A stretch of 9,479 nucleotides of DNA. It comes from an uncultured Porphyromonadaceae bacterium. GTDB lineage: Bacteria; Bacteroidota; Bacteroidia; Bacteroidales; Muribaculaceae. The stretch spans positions 1 to 9,479 of the forward strand of contig URTA01000078.1 of NCBI GenBank assembly GCA_900550645.1, given 5' to 3'. This document shows, one piece after another, positions 1 through 5,126 of this stretch. Under the pieces are notes generated by a model that did not search any database, was not told where the DNA came from, and was given only the letters and a program-made list of their open reading frames with translations. The position numbers and the translations under genes are program-made. How positions within the stretch are numbered: position 1 is the first letter of the stretch; each line of letters opens with the position of its first letter.

Positions 1-60
1 CTTCTGCTCTTCAAGAAGTTGGGTGTGCCTCTCTGCGGTTTAGCGGACAGTAATAGATGA
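1..60 (+). CDS. Possible 3' end of an upstream gene (partial)
   Basis: The first frame is open from the window edge to a TGA at 58-60 and encodes 19 residues ending GVPLCGLADSNR. The composition is protein-like, and the stop lies 7 bases before the -33 box of the tRNA promoter, as expected for a gene ending just upstream. A 19-codon stretch without a stop is quite likely by chance, so this is only a suggestion. No family can be recognised. Confidence 0.25.
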   Translation, partial: LLLFKKLGVPLCGLADSNR

Positions 61-67
61 AAATAAA

Positions 68-99
68 TTTGCAGGTTACGCGGAATTTGTCTAACTTTG
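68..99 (+). promoter_or_regulatory. Bacteroidetes-type promoter of tRNA-Leu
   Basis: TTTG at 68-71 (-33) and TAACTTTG at 92-99 (-7, consensus TAnnTTTG) are separated by exactly 20 bases. Transcription should start near 104, about 7 bases before the mature tRNA. The same 20-base spacing recurs at the other promoters in this window, which supports all of them. Confidence 0.72.
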
Positions 100-110
100 C
101 CGTAACAAAC

Positions 111-192
111 GCCCGGATGGCGGAATCGGTAGACGCGTTGGTCTCAAACACCAATGGAGCAATCCGTGCCGGTTCGATCCCGGCTCCGGGTA
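111..192 (+). tRNA. tRNA-Leu (anticodon CAA)
   Basis: This is a complete class II tRNA. The acceptor arm pairs GCCCGGA (111-117) with TCCGGGT (185-191, first pair G-U), with discriminator A192. The anticodon stem is TTGGT/ACCAA (138-142, 150-154) around the loop CTCAAAC, giving anticodon CAA at 145-147, which reads UUG leucine codons. A variable arm (GGA...TCC, 156-165) and a T arm GCCGG-TTCGATC-CCGGC (168-184) follow. CCA is not encoded. tRNA-Leu genes are frequent integration sites for mobile elements, and the genes to the right have an accessory character. However, no second copy of the tRNA 3' end is present in the window, so insertion here is unproven. Confidence 0.97.
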
Positions 193-196
193 CTGG

Positions 197-229
197 AGGG
201 GTGCATCAGCCAGATGCACCCCTCTTTTT
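197..229 (+). terminator. Intrinsic terminator of tRNA-Leu
   Basis: A perfect 11-bp stem (197-207 with 213-223, AGGGGTGCATC/GATGCACCCCT) closes a 5-base loop and is followed by CTTTTT. It lies 5 bases after the tRNA. No T-tract is present on the other side, so it would not stop the leftward transcript of the neighbouring genes. Confidence 0.92.
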
Positions 230-308
230 ATGCGCAGCTGGGCAGGGGGCACGGCATGCAGTATCCGAAGGGCAACAAACATAACTGCCTGATTTGCAAC
301 AACATGAA

Positions 309-554
309 TTACTTGAACGGATGCTGCTCTCGTTTTTGATCATTGACCGTGCAGCCTCCAGCAGCAGAACCGCCGTTTCGCGGGAGTTCGCCTGTCAAGA
401 TTGCCATTGTCTTCACGTTGGAACTTGCGCCATCGCCCTCCTTGGCGGCAGCTGCCTTTTGACCTCTCGAGGTCGCGCTCAGTATCAGTCCGACCTCATT
501 AGCCATAACTTCTACTATGCGTTTGTTTTGACCGAAGTTTAGTCCGTAGTACAT
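309..554 (-). pseudogene. Decayed partial copy of the family A gene (N-terminal part only)
   Basis: This 81-codon leftward frame repeats the first ~75 residues of the neighbouring gene at 590-1291. Its KRIVEVMANEVG, QKAAAAK and VKTMAILTG match KRIEDVLANEAG, QKAAAAAK and VKAMAVLTG there, in the same order. DNA identity is also evident, roughly 388-524 against 1155-1280 (for example GCCTGTCAAG at both ends). Past the conserved LTG the match weakens (NDQKRE against DDEKRD), and the frame stops before the domain shared by proteins A and B begins in earnest. It is best read as a tandem duplicate that lost its 3' part, possibly at the island boundary beside tRNA-Leu. A functional short peptide cannot be excluded. 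Confidence 0.6.
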
Positions 555-668
555 TCCGTATTTGCTTTATATAGTTATGCGCCTCATTCTCAATCCCACG
601 CGAAATTATTGCAGTATAGTTGTCCTCGGTTGCAGTATCGGTTATATCCGGAAGCCGCAACGAGGGTC
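499..668 (-). pseudogene. Out-of-frame 3' end of the family A gene (probable frameshift)
   Basis: Around 640-668 the protein-like reading moves from the frame of the gene at 590-1291 into the next frame, which is open down to a stop at 499. The new frame reads LPDITDTATEDNYTA and then GIENEAHNYIKQIRNVLR, with a natural-looking helical, charged composition. The original frame, in contrast, degenerates into a Cys/Asn/Tyr-rich tail (YNRYCNRGQLYCNNF) before its TGA. Rejoining the frames needs skipping one base (+1), equivalent to a one-base insertion, and gives a protein of about 263 residues. No slippery heptamer is obvious, so mutation or sequencing error is likelier than programmed shifting. 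Confidence 0.5.
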
Positions 669-1291
669 GTTTCAATACGCCGTTGCGCTTCATCTTGATC
701 TGGTATGCGCTTGTTGATTACCTCATTCACATATCGGATGTGTTCCTTCATCGCCTCTTTATTCTCATCTCTTCCGTCAAAGAAGGGGATTTGAGGATTG
801 AACGCTCGGCAGACCTGCATGAAATATTCAGCAGCGTCTGCCATGTCAAGTCTTTGACCAATTACGCGCTCTTGCTTCGTGGCAAACTTGCCTTTGCTTT
901 TTCGCTCCAGATACTCACAGTGGCTACCGTCGATGAAGACAATGGTTTCTTGACCGTATCTCAGTCCAAGATATATTGCGTCCTGTCTGGATATGTTGTA
1001 TACTATGAATGAATTGCCGCCACCCTCATAATGTCTTTTGACAGGAAACCATGCGAAATAGCCCCGTTTCAAATCTTCCTTCAGGGCATCTCTTTTTTCA
1101 TCATCGGTCATATTGTCTCCGTCTACGAAACCATTCCAACCTGTGATTCCGCCTGTCAAGACTGCCATGGCCTTCACATAGGAACTTGCGGCATTCTTAG
1201 CGGCAGCAGCTGCCTTTTGGACTCTCGAGGCCTCGCTCAGTCCAGCCTCATTCGCCAGCACGTCTTCAATACGCTTGCTTCTACTTTCCAT
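590..1291 (-). CDS. Unrecognised protein, family A (shares a domain with the protein at 5210-6160)
   Basis: The open frame encodes 233 residues. Residues 1-40 are an Ala/Lys-rich helical segment. Residues 41-130 form a domain with AMAVLTGG (41-48), GYFAWFPV (77-84), SFIVYN (94-99) and YGQETIVFIDG (112-122). Residues 150-200 are charged and helical. The same landmarks appear in the protein at 5210-6160 (GMAYIS, GYSYLPIYG, SFIVFN, YNQGSVLI), so the two are related. The pattern is tentatively reminiscent of DUF3293-like domains; this is from memory and unconfirmed, and no function is assigned. The last ~23 residues look out of frame (see 499-668), so the gene is probably frameshifted or longer than annotated. 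It is last or next to last in a leftward gene run, 83 bases after the amidohydrolase gene. ATG at 1291 is the only ATG that keeps the domain intact. Confidence 0.62.
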   Translation of the reverse strand: MESRSKRIEDVLANEAGLSEASRVQKAAAAAKNAASSYVKAMAVLTGGITGWNGFVDGDNMTDDEKRDALKEDLKRGYFAWFPVKRHYEGGGNSFIVYNISRQDAIYLGLRYGQETIVFIDGSHCEYLERKSKGKFATKQERVIGQRLDMADAAEYFMQVCRAFNPQIPFFDGRDENKEAMKEHIRYVNEVINKRIPDQDEAQRRIETTLVAASGYNRYCNRGQLYCNNFAWD

Positions 1292-1374
1292 TCCGATTTG
1301 ATTTTGTCGTTGTCGATGCCAAAGCAGCGGACACCGCCGTGTCCCTGCCTTGACAATGAAAATCCGCTATAATA

Positions 1375-2079
1375 TCAACTGCGGGAGAGTAACTCGTATA
1401 CCAGCCCGACTGTGTCGTTCCAACACTGCCATTTACCGTGGCTTTGCTCCAGCTGCAAGGTCGCCTCATTCATGTAGACACGTTTGTTGACCTCTATCAT
1501 CAGCGATGTGTAGCGGAACGGCGCGGCGGGAGTTATGGAGTTGGAATACGGCGTATTTACGCCGACCGTATAGCCCTTTGACTCGAAAACCTTGCGGACT
1601 CCCTCAACGAGCTGCGCATCGTATGACCAGTCCTCGTTATGGCCTATGCAGATGTCCGGCCCGCCCATGTCGCTCGGGAATGAGTGGCAGTCAACCAGCA
1701 CCGCGCCCTCGCTGAGACGCGAGAGCAGGTCGGTCTGATGACCGTCCCACAATCCCAGGAGACGGCCGCGCTGCTGTTCGTCCAAAGAGCCACGCGAGAA
1801 GTCGCCGGCATGGGCGTAGATTATGCCGTTGCCCTCCGCTTCAAGCGGGTCGTCCTTCAGGCGTTCCGTGTCGCAGACGAAGCGTGAATAGGGGAAGATG
1901 ACCGAGCTTACGTTCCCTTTGTCAGCCATCCCTCCGAATAGGAAATCCACGTACCAGTCGGTCAGGCGGTTGACATGTTTTGCCACGAACTCGGAGCAGC
2001 GCGGCCATTTCCCGATTTCAGCGTCGAAAATCCCGTTGATCGACGTGTGCGGTATGTTCAGTACTATACTTCTTTTCAT
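1375..2079 (-). CDS. N-formylglutamate amidohydrolase family protein
   Basis: This 234-residue protein has the motifs of the N-formylglutamate amidohydrolase family (PF05013), zinc-type hydrolases related to carboxypeptidases. They are IPHTS (9-13), FPYSRFVCDTERL (62-74), VDCHSFP (129-135), PDICIG (141-146), NTPYSNSITP (175-184) and MIEVNKRVYM (194-203). His11, His132 and Glu196 are likely metal or catalytic residues by analogy. The characterised family enzyme hydrolyses N-formyl-L-glutamate to glutamate and formate in histidine breakdown. No hut genes are nearby, so the real substrate here may differ, and the accessory setting argues for another N-formyl or N-acyl substrate. Length is normal for the family, and no signal peptide is seen. 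It starts 28 bases after the end of the readthrough frame at 2108-2218, so it is probably cotranscribed with the gene at 2219-3157. The symbol hutG is withheld because the context does not support histidine catabolism. Confidence 0.87.
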   Translation of the reverse strand: MKRSIVLNIPHTSINGIFDAEIGKWPRCSEFVAKHVNRLTDWYVDFLFGGMADKGNVSSVIFPYSRFVCDTERLKDDPLEAEGNGIIYAHAGDFSRGSLDEQQRGRLLGLWDGHQTDLLSRLSEGAVLVDCHSFPSDMGGPDICIGHNEDWSYDAQLVEGVRKVFESKGYTVGVNTPYSNSITPAAPFRYTSLMIEVNKRVYMNEATLQLEQSHGKWQCWNDTVGLVYELLSRS

Positions 2080-2107
2080 AGCTGTATGTTATTGTATCAT
2101 AGTCTGT

Positions 2108-2218
2108 TTACTCGTTCTCGCTGCATTTCGCGCCTATCAGCAGACGCTCTATCAGTCCGAATGACATGAGGCGGTAGTCCTCTATTCCGAATATCTGCTT
2201 CAGTCCGTCATGCTTGAA
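2108..2218 (-). other. Open frame continuing past the TAG of the upstream gene
   Basis: Directly after the TAG at 2219-2221 the same frame stays open for 36 sense codons to a TAA at 2108-2110. It reads FKHDG and then LKQIFGIEDYRLMSF, which looks like ordinary protein. Codon choice (ATA, GGA, CTG, GAG) resembles the gene before it. A CAG-to-TAG change (Gln to stop) would explain the picture as a recent nonsense mutation of a 349-residue protein. By chance, 36 codons without a stop occur roughly one time in five or six, so the evidence is the composition together with the tight 28-base spacing to the next gene. A separate short ORF starting at the internal ATG (2165-2167) is the alternative. 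Confidence 0.45.
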
Positions 2219-3157
2219 CTACAGGCAGCGGTCCTCTGCCTCCTGTGCGCGGCGACGCAGCTCCGTTTCTTTGACAGCATATTCCTTGCGGGTGATGCTG
2301 TTCTCCCGAAGCTGCAGGCGCATTTCGGCGCGTTGGTTGTGCAGGTACTCGCGGGCAAGGACAGCCGCCGCCTGCAGGTTGACGCACTTGGCATAGTACT
2401 CGCCCACAGCCTCGCGATGAGTATCAAACAGGAACTGTTTGAACTTGTTGCGGCTTTCAAGAAGCTGCTTCCGCGCCGCATTCTCTTGGCTCGTTATGCT
2501 GTACACGCGGCTTCTATTGCGTGCTATTTCCATGCGGTAGCGGTGCTTGGCCATGTCGTCATCGCTCATCAGCTCCTTCAGCAGGATGACTGCATACTCC
2601 AGGTCGTATGCCTGATACTTGCCGACAGCGTCGCTGTAGCGGTTGCATACATCGGCAAAGCTTTGCCACACCTGATGCCCACCGTCCTCAAGCGGAGTGT
2701 CATACTCCTGTCCATCTCTATCTATGGCCCAGCAGACACGGCTGCCGCTGCCGGCATCAAGGCTGTCGCAAACCTGCCATATCAGACGCCCCTCAGGGTC
2801 TGTCGAGAGGTCGTTTTGGTACAGCCACCACTCAACGTATGCGCCGAGTGTCGCTTGAGGCGTGATGTTGGTGATTCCCATGTCCATGCTGTTGTCTTCG
2901 TCTATCGGAATGAGGAACAAGCGGCTGTCGCTCAATATTTTGGCAGCGTTGTCGAAAAACAGGTATGCATTTTCGCGGAAGATGCGGGCATACGCATCCT
3001 TGTCACAGTCGCAGCTGCGGTTGCGCTTAGATTTAGCCCAGATGCGCATCCCGAGCAAACTTGCTTCAGGCATTGCTGTCGCCATATCTTTGGCAACATT
3101 CATGGTGTAACACTCGAGACGTGAGCCGTCTGACAGCTCTATGCAATTAGTCTTCAT
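2219..3157 (-). CDS. Unrecognised 312-residue protein with a helical C-terminal part
   Basis: I do not recognise a family. The chosen start is the ATG at 3155-3157 (MKTNCIELSDGSRLECYTMN), preceded by an AT-rich leader typical of Bacteroidetes starts; the frame extends 17 codons further upstream with poor composition. Residues 1-175 are mixed and aromatic-rich, with a Cys/Lys/Arg patch (SKRNRSCDCDKD, 43-54) and EWWLYQN (109-115). Residues 185-310 are strongly charged and probably helical or coiled-coil (for example KETELRRRAQEAEDR, 296-310). No signal peptide or membrane segment is seen. The gene ends at a TAG after which the frame remains open for 36 codons, so the protein may be truncated. 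It precedes the amidohydrolase gene in a probable leftward operon. A 304-codon frame on the opposite strand is its antisense shadow. Confidence 0.75.
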   Translation of the reverse strand: MKTNCIELSDGSRLECYTMNVAKDMATAMPEASLLGMRIWAKSKRNRSCDCDKDAYARIFRENAYLFFDNAAKILSDSRLFLIPIDEDNSMDMGITNITPQATLGAYVEWWLYQNDLSTDPEGRLIWQVCDSLDAGSGSRVCWAIDRDGQEYDTPLEDGGHQVWQSFADVCNRYSDAVGKYQAYDLEYAVILLKELMSDDDMAKHRYRMEIARNRSRVYSITSQENAARKQLLESRNKFKQFLFDTHREAVGEYYAKCVNLQAAAVLAREYLHNQRAEMRLQLRENSITRKEYAVKETELRRRAQEAEDRCL

Positions 3158-3272
3158 TATATTATTTATTTTAGATGGTTGAAATTCTTGTTGTCTGAAA
3201 GGGGGCAAATCCCAGTCGGCATCCGAGGCATTGGAGCTTTGGTTGCCGGTTTCGTGCTGCTTTTGAACATAT

Positions 3273-3353
3273 ATGGTGTGTGGTGAGGTATGTTCAGATT
3301 TGGGCGTAACGGGTGCTGCCAGGAGTTTTTACCTCCTATGCGAAACTGCATAG
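3273..3353 (+). CDS. Possible 26-residue peptide, frame interrupted by TAG
   Basis: An ATG at 3273 opens a frame reading MVCGEVCSDLGVTGAARSF and onward, ending at a TAG at 3351-3353. The same frame then continues without another stop for 30 codons, to a TGA at 3444-3446. The peptide is Cys-rich and the DNA is full of short inverted repeats, so the region may be structured rather than coding. No promoter of the type used elsewhere in the window lies directly upstream. This is a weak call, included because otherwise 3158-3433 holds no gene. Confidence 0.2.
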   Translation: MVCGEVCSDLGVTGAARSFYLLCETA

Positions 3354-3416
3354 TTCGGGCTGTCACCGTGCGCTCAGCATGCAGCGGTGGCTATGCCGCC
3401 AGTGTCAAGACGACAC
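3321..3416. repeat. Chain of four short hairpins
   Basis: Four inverted repeats lie almost end to end: AGGAG/CTCCT (3321-3325 with 3333-3337), CTATGC/GCATAG (3336-3341 with 3348-3353), GGTGGC/GCCGCC (3386-3391 with 3395-3400, one G-U pair in RNA) and GTGTC/GACAC (3402-3406 with 3412-3416). The first two overlap by two bases, so only one can form fully at a time. Loops are 3-7 bases. None is followed by a T-tract. The array could be a structured RNA, a nicking or transfer origin, or a recombination site; the sequence does not decide. It sits in the 276-base gap between the genes at 2219-3157 and 3434-3715. Confidence 0.45.
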
Positions 3417-3433
3417 CCGTCATACCGTGTATG

Positions 3434-3715
3434 TTATTGTAAATGAGAGCGTTTAGAACTATTACCTAAAATGAGAGCGTGACGTAGGTAAAGTGCCGAC
3501 GCTATCGGCTGTTGATGCTTTTCGATATGAAAATCATCTTTACCCGCTTGTCTATCAACGCTTTCAAAGCCTAATCCGCTTAGTTGGCCTGAATAATCAG
3601 ATTTTGGGGCTTTGTTGGCTCTTATAGAAGACGATTGGCGTGATGTGCGAGAGGGAATGCTGTTTGCAGTCATAATATTTTGAATTATAATTGTTAATAA
3701 ATACCAGGCGGTCAT
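3434..3715 (-). CDS. Small unrecognised protein (93 residues)
   Basis: A leftward frame begins at the ATG at 3713-3715, 28 bases after the likely transcription start of the promoter at 3749-3780, and has an AGGAGG about 10 bases upstream. The frame opens further right, but the promoter position makes this the first usable ATG. The protein starts MTAWYLLTIIIQNIMTANS, with a short hydrophobic patch at residues 3-12 that is too short and too weak for a confident membrane segment. A Ser/Arg/Lys-rich basic stretch and GFESVDRQAGKDDFHIEKHQ follow. A second ATG in frame (M15) could be the true start. No family is recognised. The last codons lie in the 12-base direct repeat described at 3441-3480. 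It may be the first gene of the leftward run, although a 276-base gap follows. Confidence 0.5.
   Translation of the reverse strand: MTAWYLLTIIIQNIMTANSIPSRTSRQSSSIRANKAPKSDYSGQLSGLGFESVDRQAGKDDFHIEKHQQPIASALYLRHALILGNSSKRSHLQ
3441..3480. repeat. 12-bp direct repeat, period 28
   Basis: AAATGAGAGCGT occurs at 3441-3452 and again at 3469-3480. The second copy is flanked by the inverted pair TTACCT / AGGTAA (3462-3467, 3485-3490). The repeats overlap the 3' end of the 93-codon ORF. They could be protein-binding sites or a small duplication. Confidence 0.45.
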
Positions 3716-3748
3716 CTGAAATCGCCCTCCTGTTGTCGAATGACACTG

Positions 3749-3780
3749 CAAAGGTAGAAACAATATTCTAAATATGCAAA
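3749..3780 (-). promoter_or_regulatory. Bacteroidetes-type promoter, leftward
   Basis: Read on the minus strand, TTTG (3780-3777) is followed after exactly 20 bases by TACCTTTG (3756-3749), a perfect match to TAnnTTTG. Transcription should start near 3743. The first downstream gene is the 93-codon ORF starting at 3715. No comparable promoter was found in front of the gene at 3157, so this one may drive the whole leftward run. Confidence 0.7.
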
Positions 3781-3793
3781 TATATTAACACTA

Positions 3794-3825
3794 TTTGAGA
3801 ATAAAGTCAAACGTGTATAGTTTGA
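3794..3825. promoter_or_regulatory. Overlapping inverted repeats between two divergent promoters (candidate operator)
   Basis: TTTGA (3794-3798), TCAAAC (3807-3812) and GTTTGA (3820-3825) alternate. They form two overlapping dyads: TTTGA-N8-TCAAA and the perfect TCAAAC-N7-GTTTGA. They sit between the leftward promoter at 3749-3780 and the rightward promoter at 3863-3894. The rightward gene encodes a protein with two helix-turn-helix segments, so autoregulation through these repeats is a reasonable inference. Confidence 0.45.
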
Positions 3826-3862
3826 GCCGCATTTAGAAGTATCACAAATTTACATAGTAATA

Positions 3863-3894
3863 CTTGGTTATATTGCTGATTATTACTATATTTG
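3863..3894 (+). promoter_or_regulatory. Bacteroidetes-type promoter of the HTH/methyltransferase-like gene
   Basis: TTG at 3864-3866 and TATATTTG at 3887-3894 (perfect TAnnTTTG) are spaced by 20 bases. Transcription should start near 3900, leaving a 5' leader of about 14 bases before the ATG at 3914. Confidence 0.72.
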
Positions 3895-3913
3895 CGTCAC
3901 AAAACGAGACCAG

Positions 3914-4840
3914 ATGAAACCAAGCAAAATCAAATACGACCCGTCCCAGTCCATCAAGGAAATCGCCGAGGAAAGCGGCGTTACTGAAGCGGCAGTAAGA
4001 CGGTACATCAAGACACGCAACATAGACCGCAAATATGACGAGCATATAATAATGTATCGCAGAGTCAACGGCTATATGAAGAAGCACCCCGACTGCACAT
4101 GGGCTGAAATAGCGCGTGAGCTATCCATTTCCGTGAACACCGCCCGGAAATACGGCGAAATGGAAAAGCCCCCAAAACTCTCCAAAGGCAAAGTTTCGGC
4201 TGTGGACGTAAACGACGCGCTTTTCGTCTCCGTTTCCGAATCTCAAGAGGCCATACTGCGAGCCATCCTCGCAAAGCACCTCGGCGGCGAAAAGACGTTT
4301 GACTGCGACCTGACAGTCGGCAAAGGCGGATTCTACAAATACAGCATCCCGCTGCCAAAACTCCTGTATGACATCTGCCCGCAGCTTGACGGGACAAAGC
4401 CGCTCAAAGATGCCCATAACCTGCCCACCGAAAGCATCGGCTCGGCAGTGATAGACTTGCCCTGTGCCGTGGAAGGTTCCAACCAGCGCAAGCGCAAGGC
4501 ATACAACTCATTCAGCGCAATAAATGAAATGTACGAAGCTTACGAGGATATGATCAACCTTGCGTACAGACTGCTTATGACAGGCGGCATACTCGTGTTC
4601 AAGACCGCCGACTTCGCCGTAAAGAGCGAGCAGATATGGGCGAGCGACTTGGCGATAAAATACGCCGTGGAAATCGGGTTCGAGTTGGCAGACAAATACA
4701 TCTACATCGACCGCAAAGCAGTCAACGCCGTGACCACAACCGCCCGCCGCGCCAAAGTCCCCACCCACGCCTACTTCCTCGTCTTCAGCAAACCCGACAC
4801 CGACACCGAGCCCTCCGCCTCCGAACAGCCAGAACAATAA
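3914..4840 (+). CDS. Helix-turn-helix protein with a methyltransferase-like C-terminal domain
   Basis: This protein has 308 residues. Two helix-turn-helix-like segments come first: SIKEIAEESGVTEAAVRRYI (13-32) and WAEIARELSISVNTARKY (63-80). Residues ~125-292 resemble a family of SAM-dependent DNA-methyltransferase-like proteins: FDCDLTVGKGGFYKY (129-143), a stretch leading to VIDLPC (179-184), GGILVFKTADF (224-234), Q240, GFELADKYIYI (255-265) and ARRAKVPTHAYFLVFSK (277-293). The catalytic DPPF/DPPY position reads DLPC and no glycine-rich SAM motif I is evident, so enzymatic activity is doubtful. A DNA-binding regulator built on a methyltransferase scaffold, or a divergent enzyme, are both possible. 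The C-terminus is a Pro/Glu/Ser-rich tail. The gene stands alone under its own promoter with candidate operator repeats upstream. Its 3' end is C-rich, unlike its AT-rich leader. Confidence 0.75.
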   Translation: MKPSKIKYDPSQSIKEIAEESGVTEAAVRRYIKTRNIDRKYDEHIIMYRRVNGYMKKHPDCTWAEIARELSISVNTARKYGEMEKPPKLSKGKVSAVDVNDALFVSVSESQEAILRAILAKHLGGEKTFDCDLTVGKGGFYKYSIPLPKLLYDICPQLDGTKPLKDAHNLPTESIGSAVIDLPCAVEGSNQRKRKAYNSFSAINEMYEAYEDMINLAYRLLMTGGILVFKTADFAVKSEQIWASDLAIKYAVEIGFELADKYIYIDRKAVNAVTTTARRAKVPTHAYFLVFSKPDTDTEPSASEQPEQ

Positions 4841-4877
4841 GGAGTGTGTCAAAAGGCGCAGGCCGCGCATGATTGCG
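4841..4877 (+). repeat. GTGTGTCAAAA repeat, copy 1
   Basis: It starts immediately after the TAA of the preceding gene: GGAGTGTGTCAAAA, then GGCGCAG, then GCGCATGATTG. It matches copy 2 (5075-5111) over ~36 bases with few differences. The GCGCAGGCCG part is also the left arm of the 9-bp inverted repeat at 4857-4903. Confidence 0.65.
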
Positions 4878-4903
4878 TTGTCAGCGCAGAGATACGGCCT
4901 GCG
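4857..4903. repeat. Perfect 9-bp inverted repeat
   Basis: CGCAGGCCG (4857-4865) and CGGCCTGCG (4895-4903) are perfect inverted copies with 29 bases between them. Directly after it, CTGAAAA-AG-TTTTCGG (4911-4926) is a second palindrome. The gene-end position would suit a stop or processing structure, but no T-tract follows. Confidence 0.55.
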
Positions 4904-4980
4904 GAGAGTACTGAAAAAGTTTTCGGCGGTGTCATTTTGCAACCAGCAAGATTATCGGCAACAGTCGCCCTCATTTTAGG

Positions 4981-5040
4981 CTTGTCCCCGACAAGGTAGG
5001 GACACGGCGTGCCGTTCAGCCGTGCCCGAAGGGTGACAAG
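4981..5040. repeat. Hairpin cluster with alternative pairings
   Basis: CTTGTC (4981-4986) can pair with GACAAG at 4990-4995 (3-base loop) or with a second GACAAG at 5035-5040. In the second arrangement it would enclose a strong stem, GGG(A)CACGGC (4999-5008) with GCCGTGCCC (5019-5027), which has one bulged A. Two mutually exclusive folds of this kind are seen in switching RNAs but also arise in mobile-element ends. Which strand is transcribed here is unknown. Confidence 0.5.
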
Positions 5041-5074
5041 TGTAATTATCTGATATACTGCAATCTATCAAAGC

Positions 5075-5111
5075 GGAAGTGTGTCAAAAATGCGCAGACT
5101 GCGTATGATTG
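5075..5111 (+). repeat. GTGTGTCAAAA repeat, copy 2
   Basis: GGAAGTGTGTCAAAAA, then TGCGCAGACTGCG, then TATGATTG. It is nearly identical to copy 1, and the differences keep the palindromic CGCAG-CTGCG core. Copy 3 begins 15 bases after this copy ends. Confidence 0.65.
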
Positions 5112-5126
5112 GGGCGGCAAGGTAGG

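Noticed and set aside
620..1012. Plus-strand frame of 130 codons
   Set aside because: Antisense to the family A gene, which shares a domain with protein B and is therefore the real coding strand.
1329..1344. Hairpin GGACAC-CGCC-GTGTCC as a terminator between the amidohydrolase and family A genes
   Set aside because: No T-tract follows on either strand. The perfect 6-bp stem may be fortuitous.
2210..3124. Long open frame (304 codons) on the plus strand
   Set aside because: It lies antisense to the gene at 2219-3157, is Ala/Val/Leu-rich in the way antisense frames of GC-rich codons are, and has no promoter or family features. The minus-strand reading has better composition and operon spacing.
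2108..3353. TAG recoded to glutamine, as in some crAss-like phages
   Set aside because: Two TAG-interrupted frames tempted this reading, but the gene at 8055-9479 ends with a TAG followed by non-protein-like sequence, other genes use TGA and TAA, and the context is bacterial (tRNA, host-type promoters). A nonsense mutation is simpler.
3777..3852. Additional minus-strand TAnnTTTG boxes at 3777-3784 and 3845-3852
   Set aside because: Neither has a TTG at the 20-base spacing seen in the accepted promoters; the first already serves as the -33 box of the promoter at 3749-3780.
4508..4942. Minus-strand frame of 144 codons over the end of the HTH gene
   Set aside because: It contains a Gly/Val-rich run that mirrors Pro/Thr/Asp codons of the sense gene, and its N-terminus falls in the repeat region.
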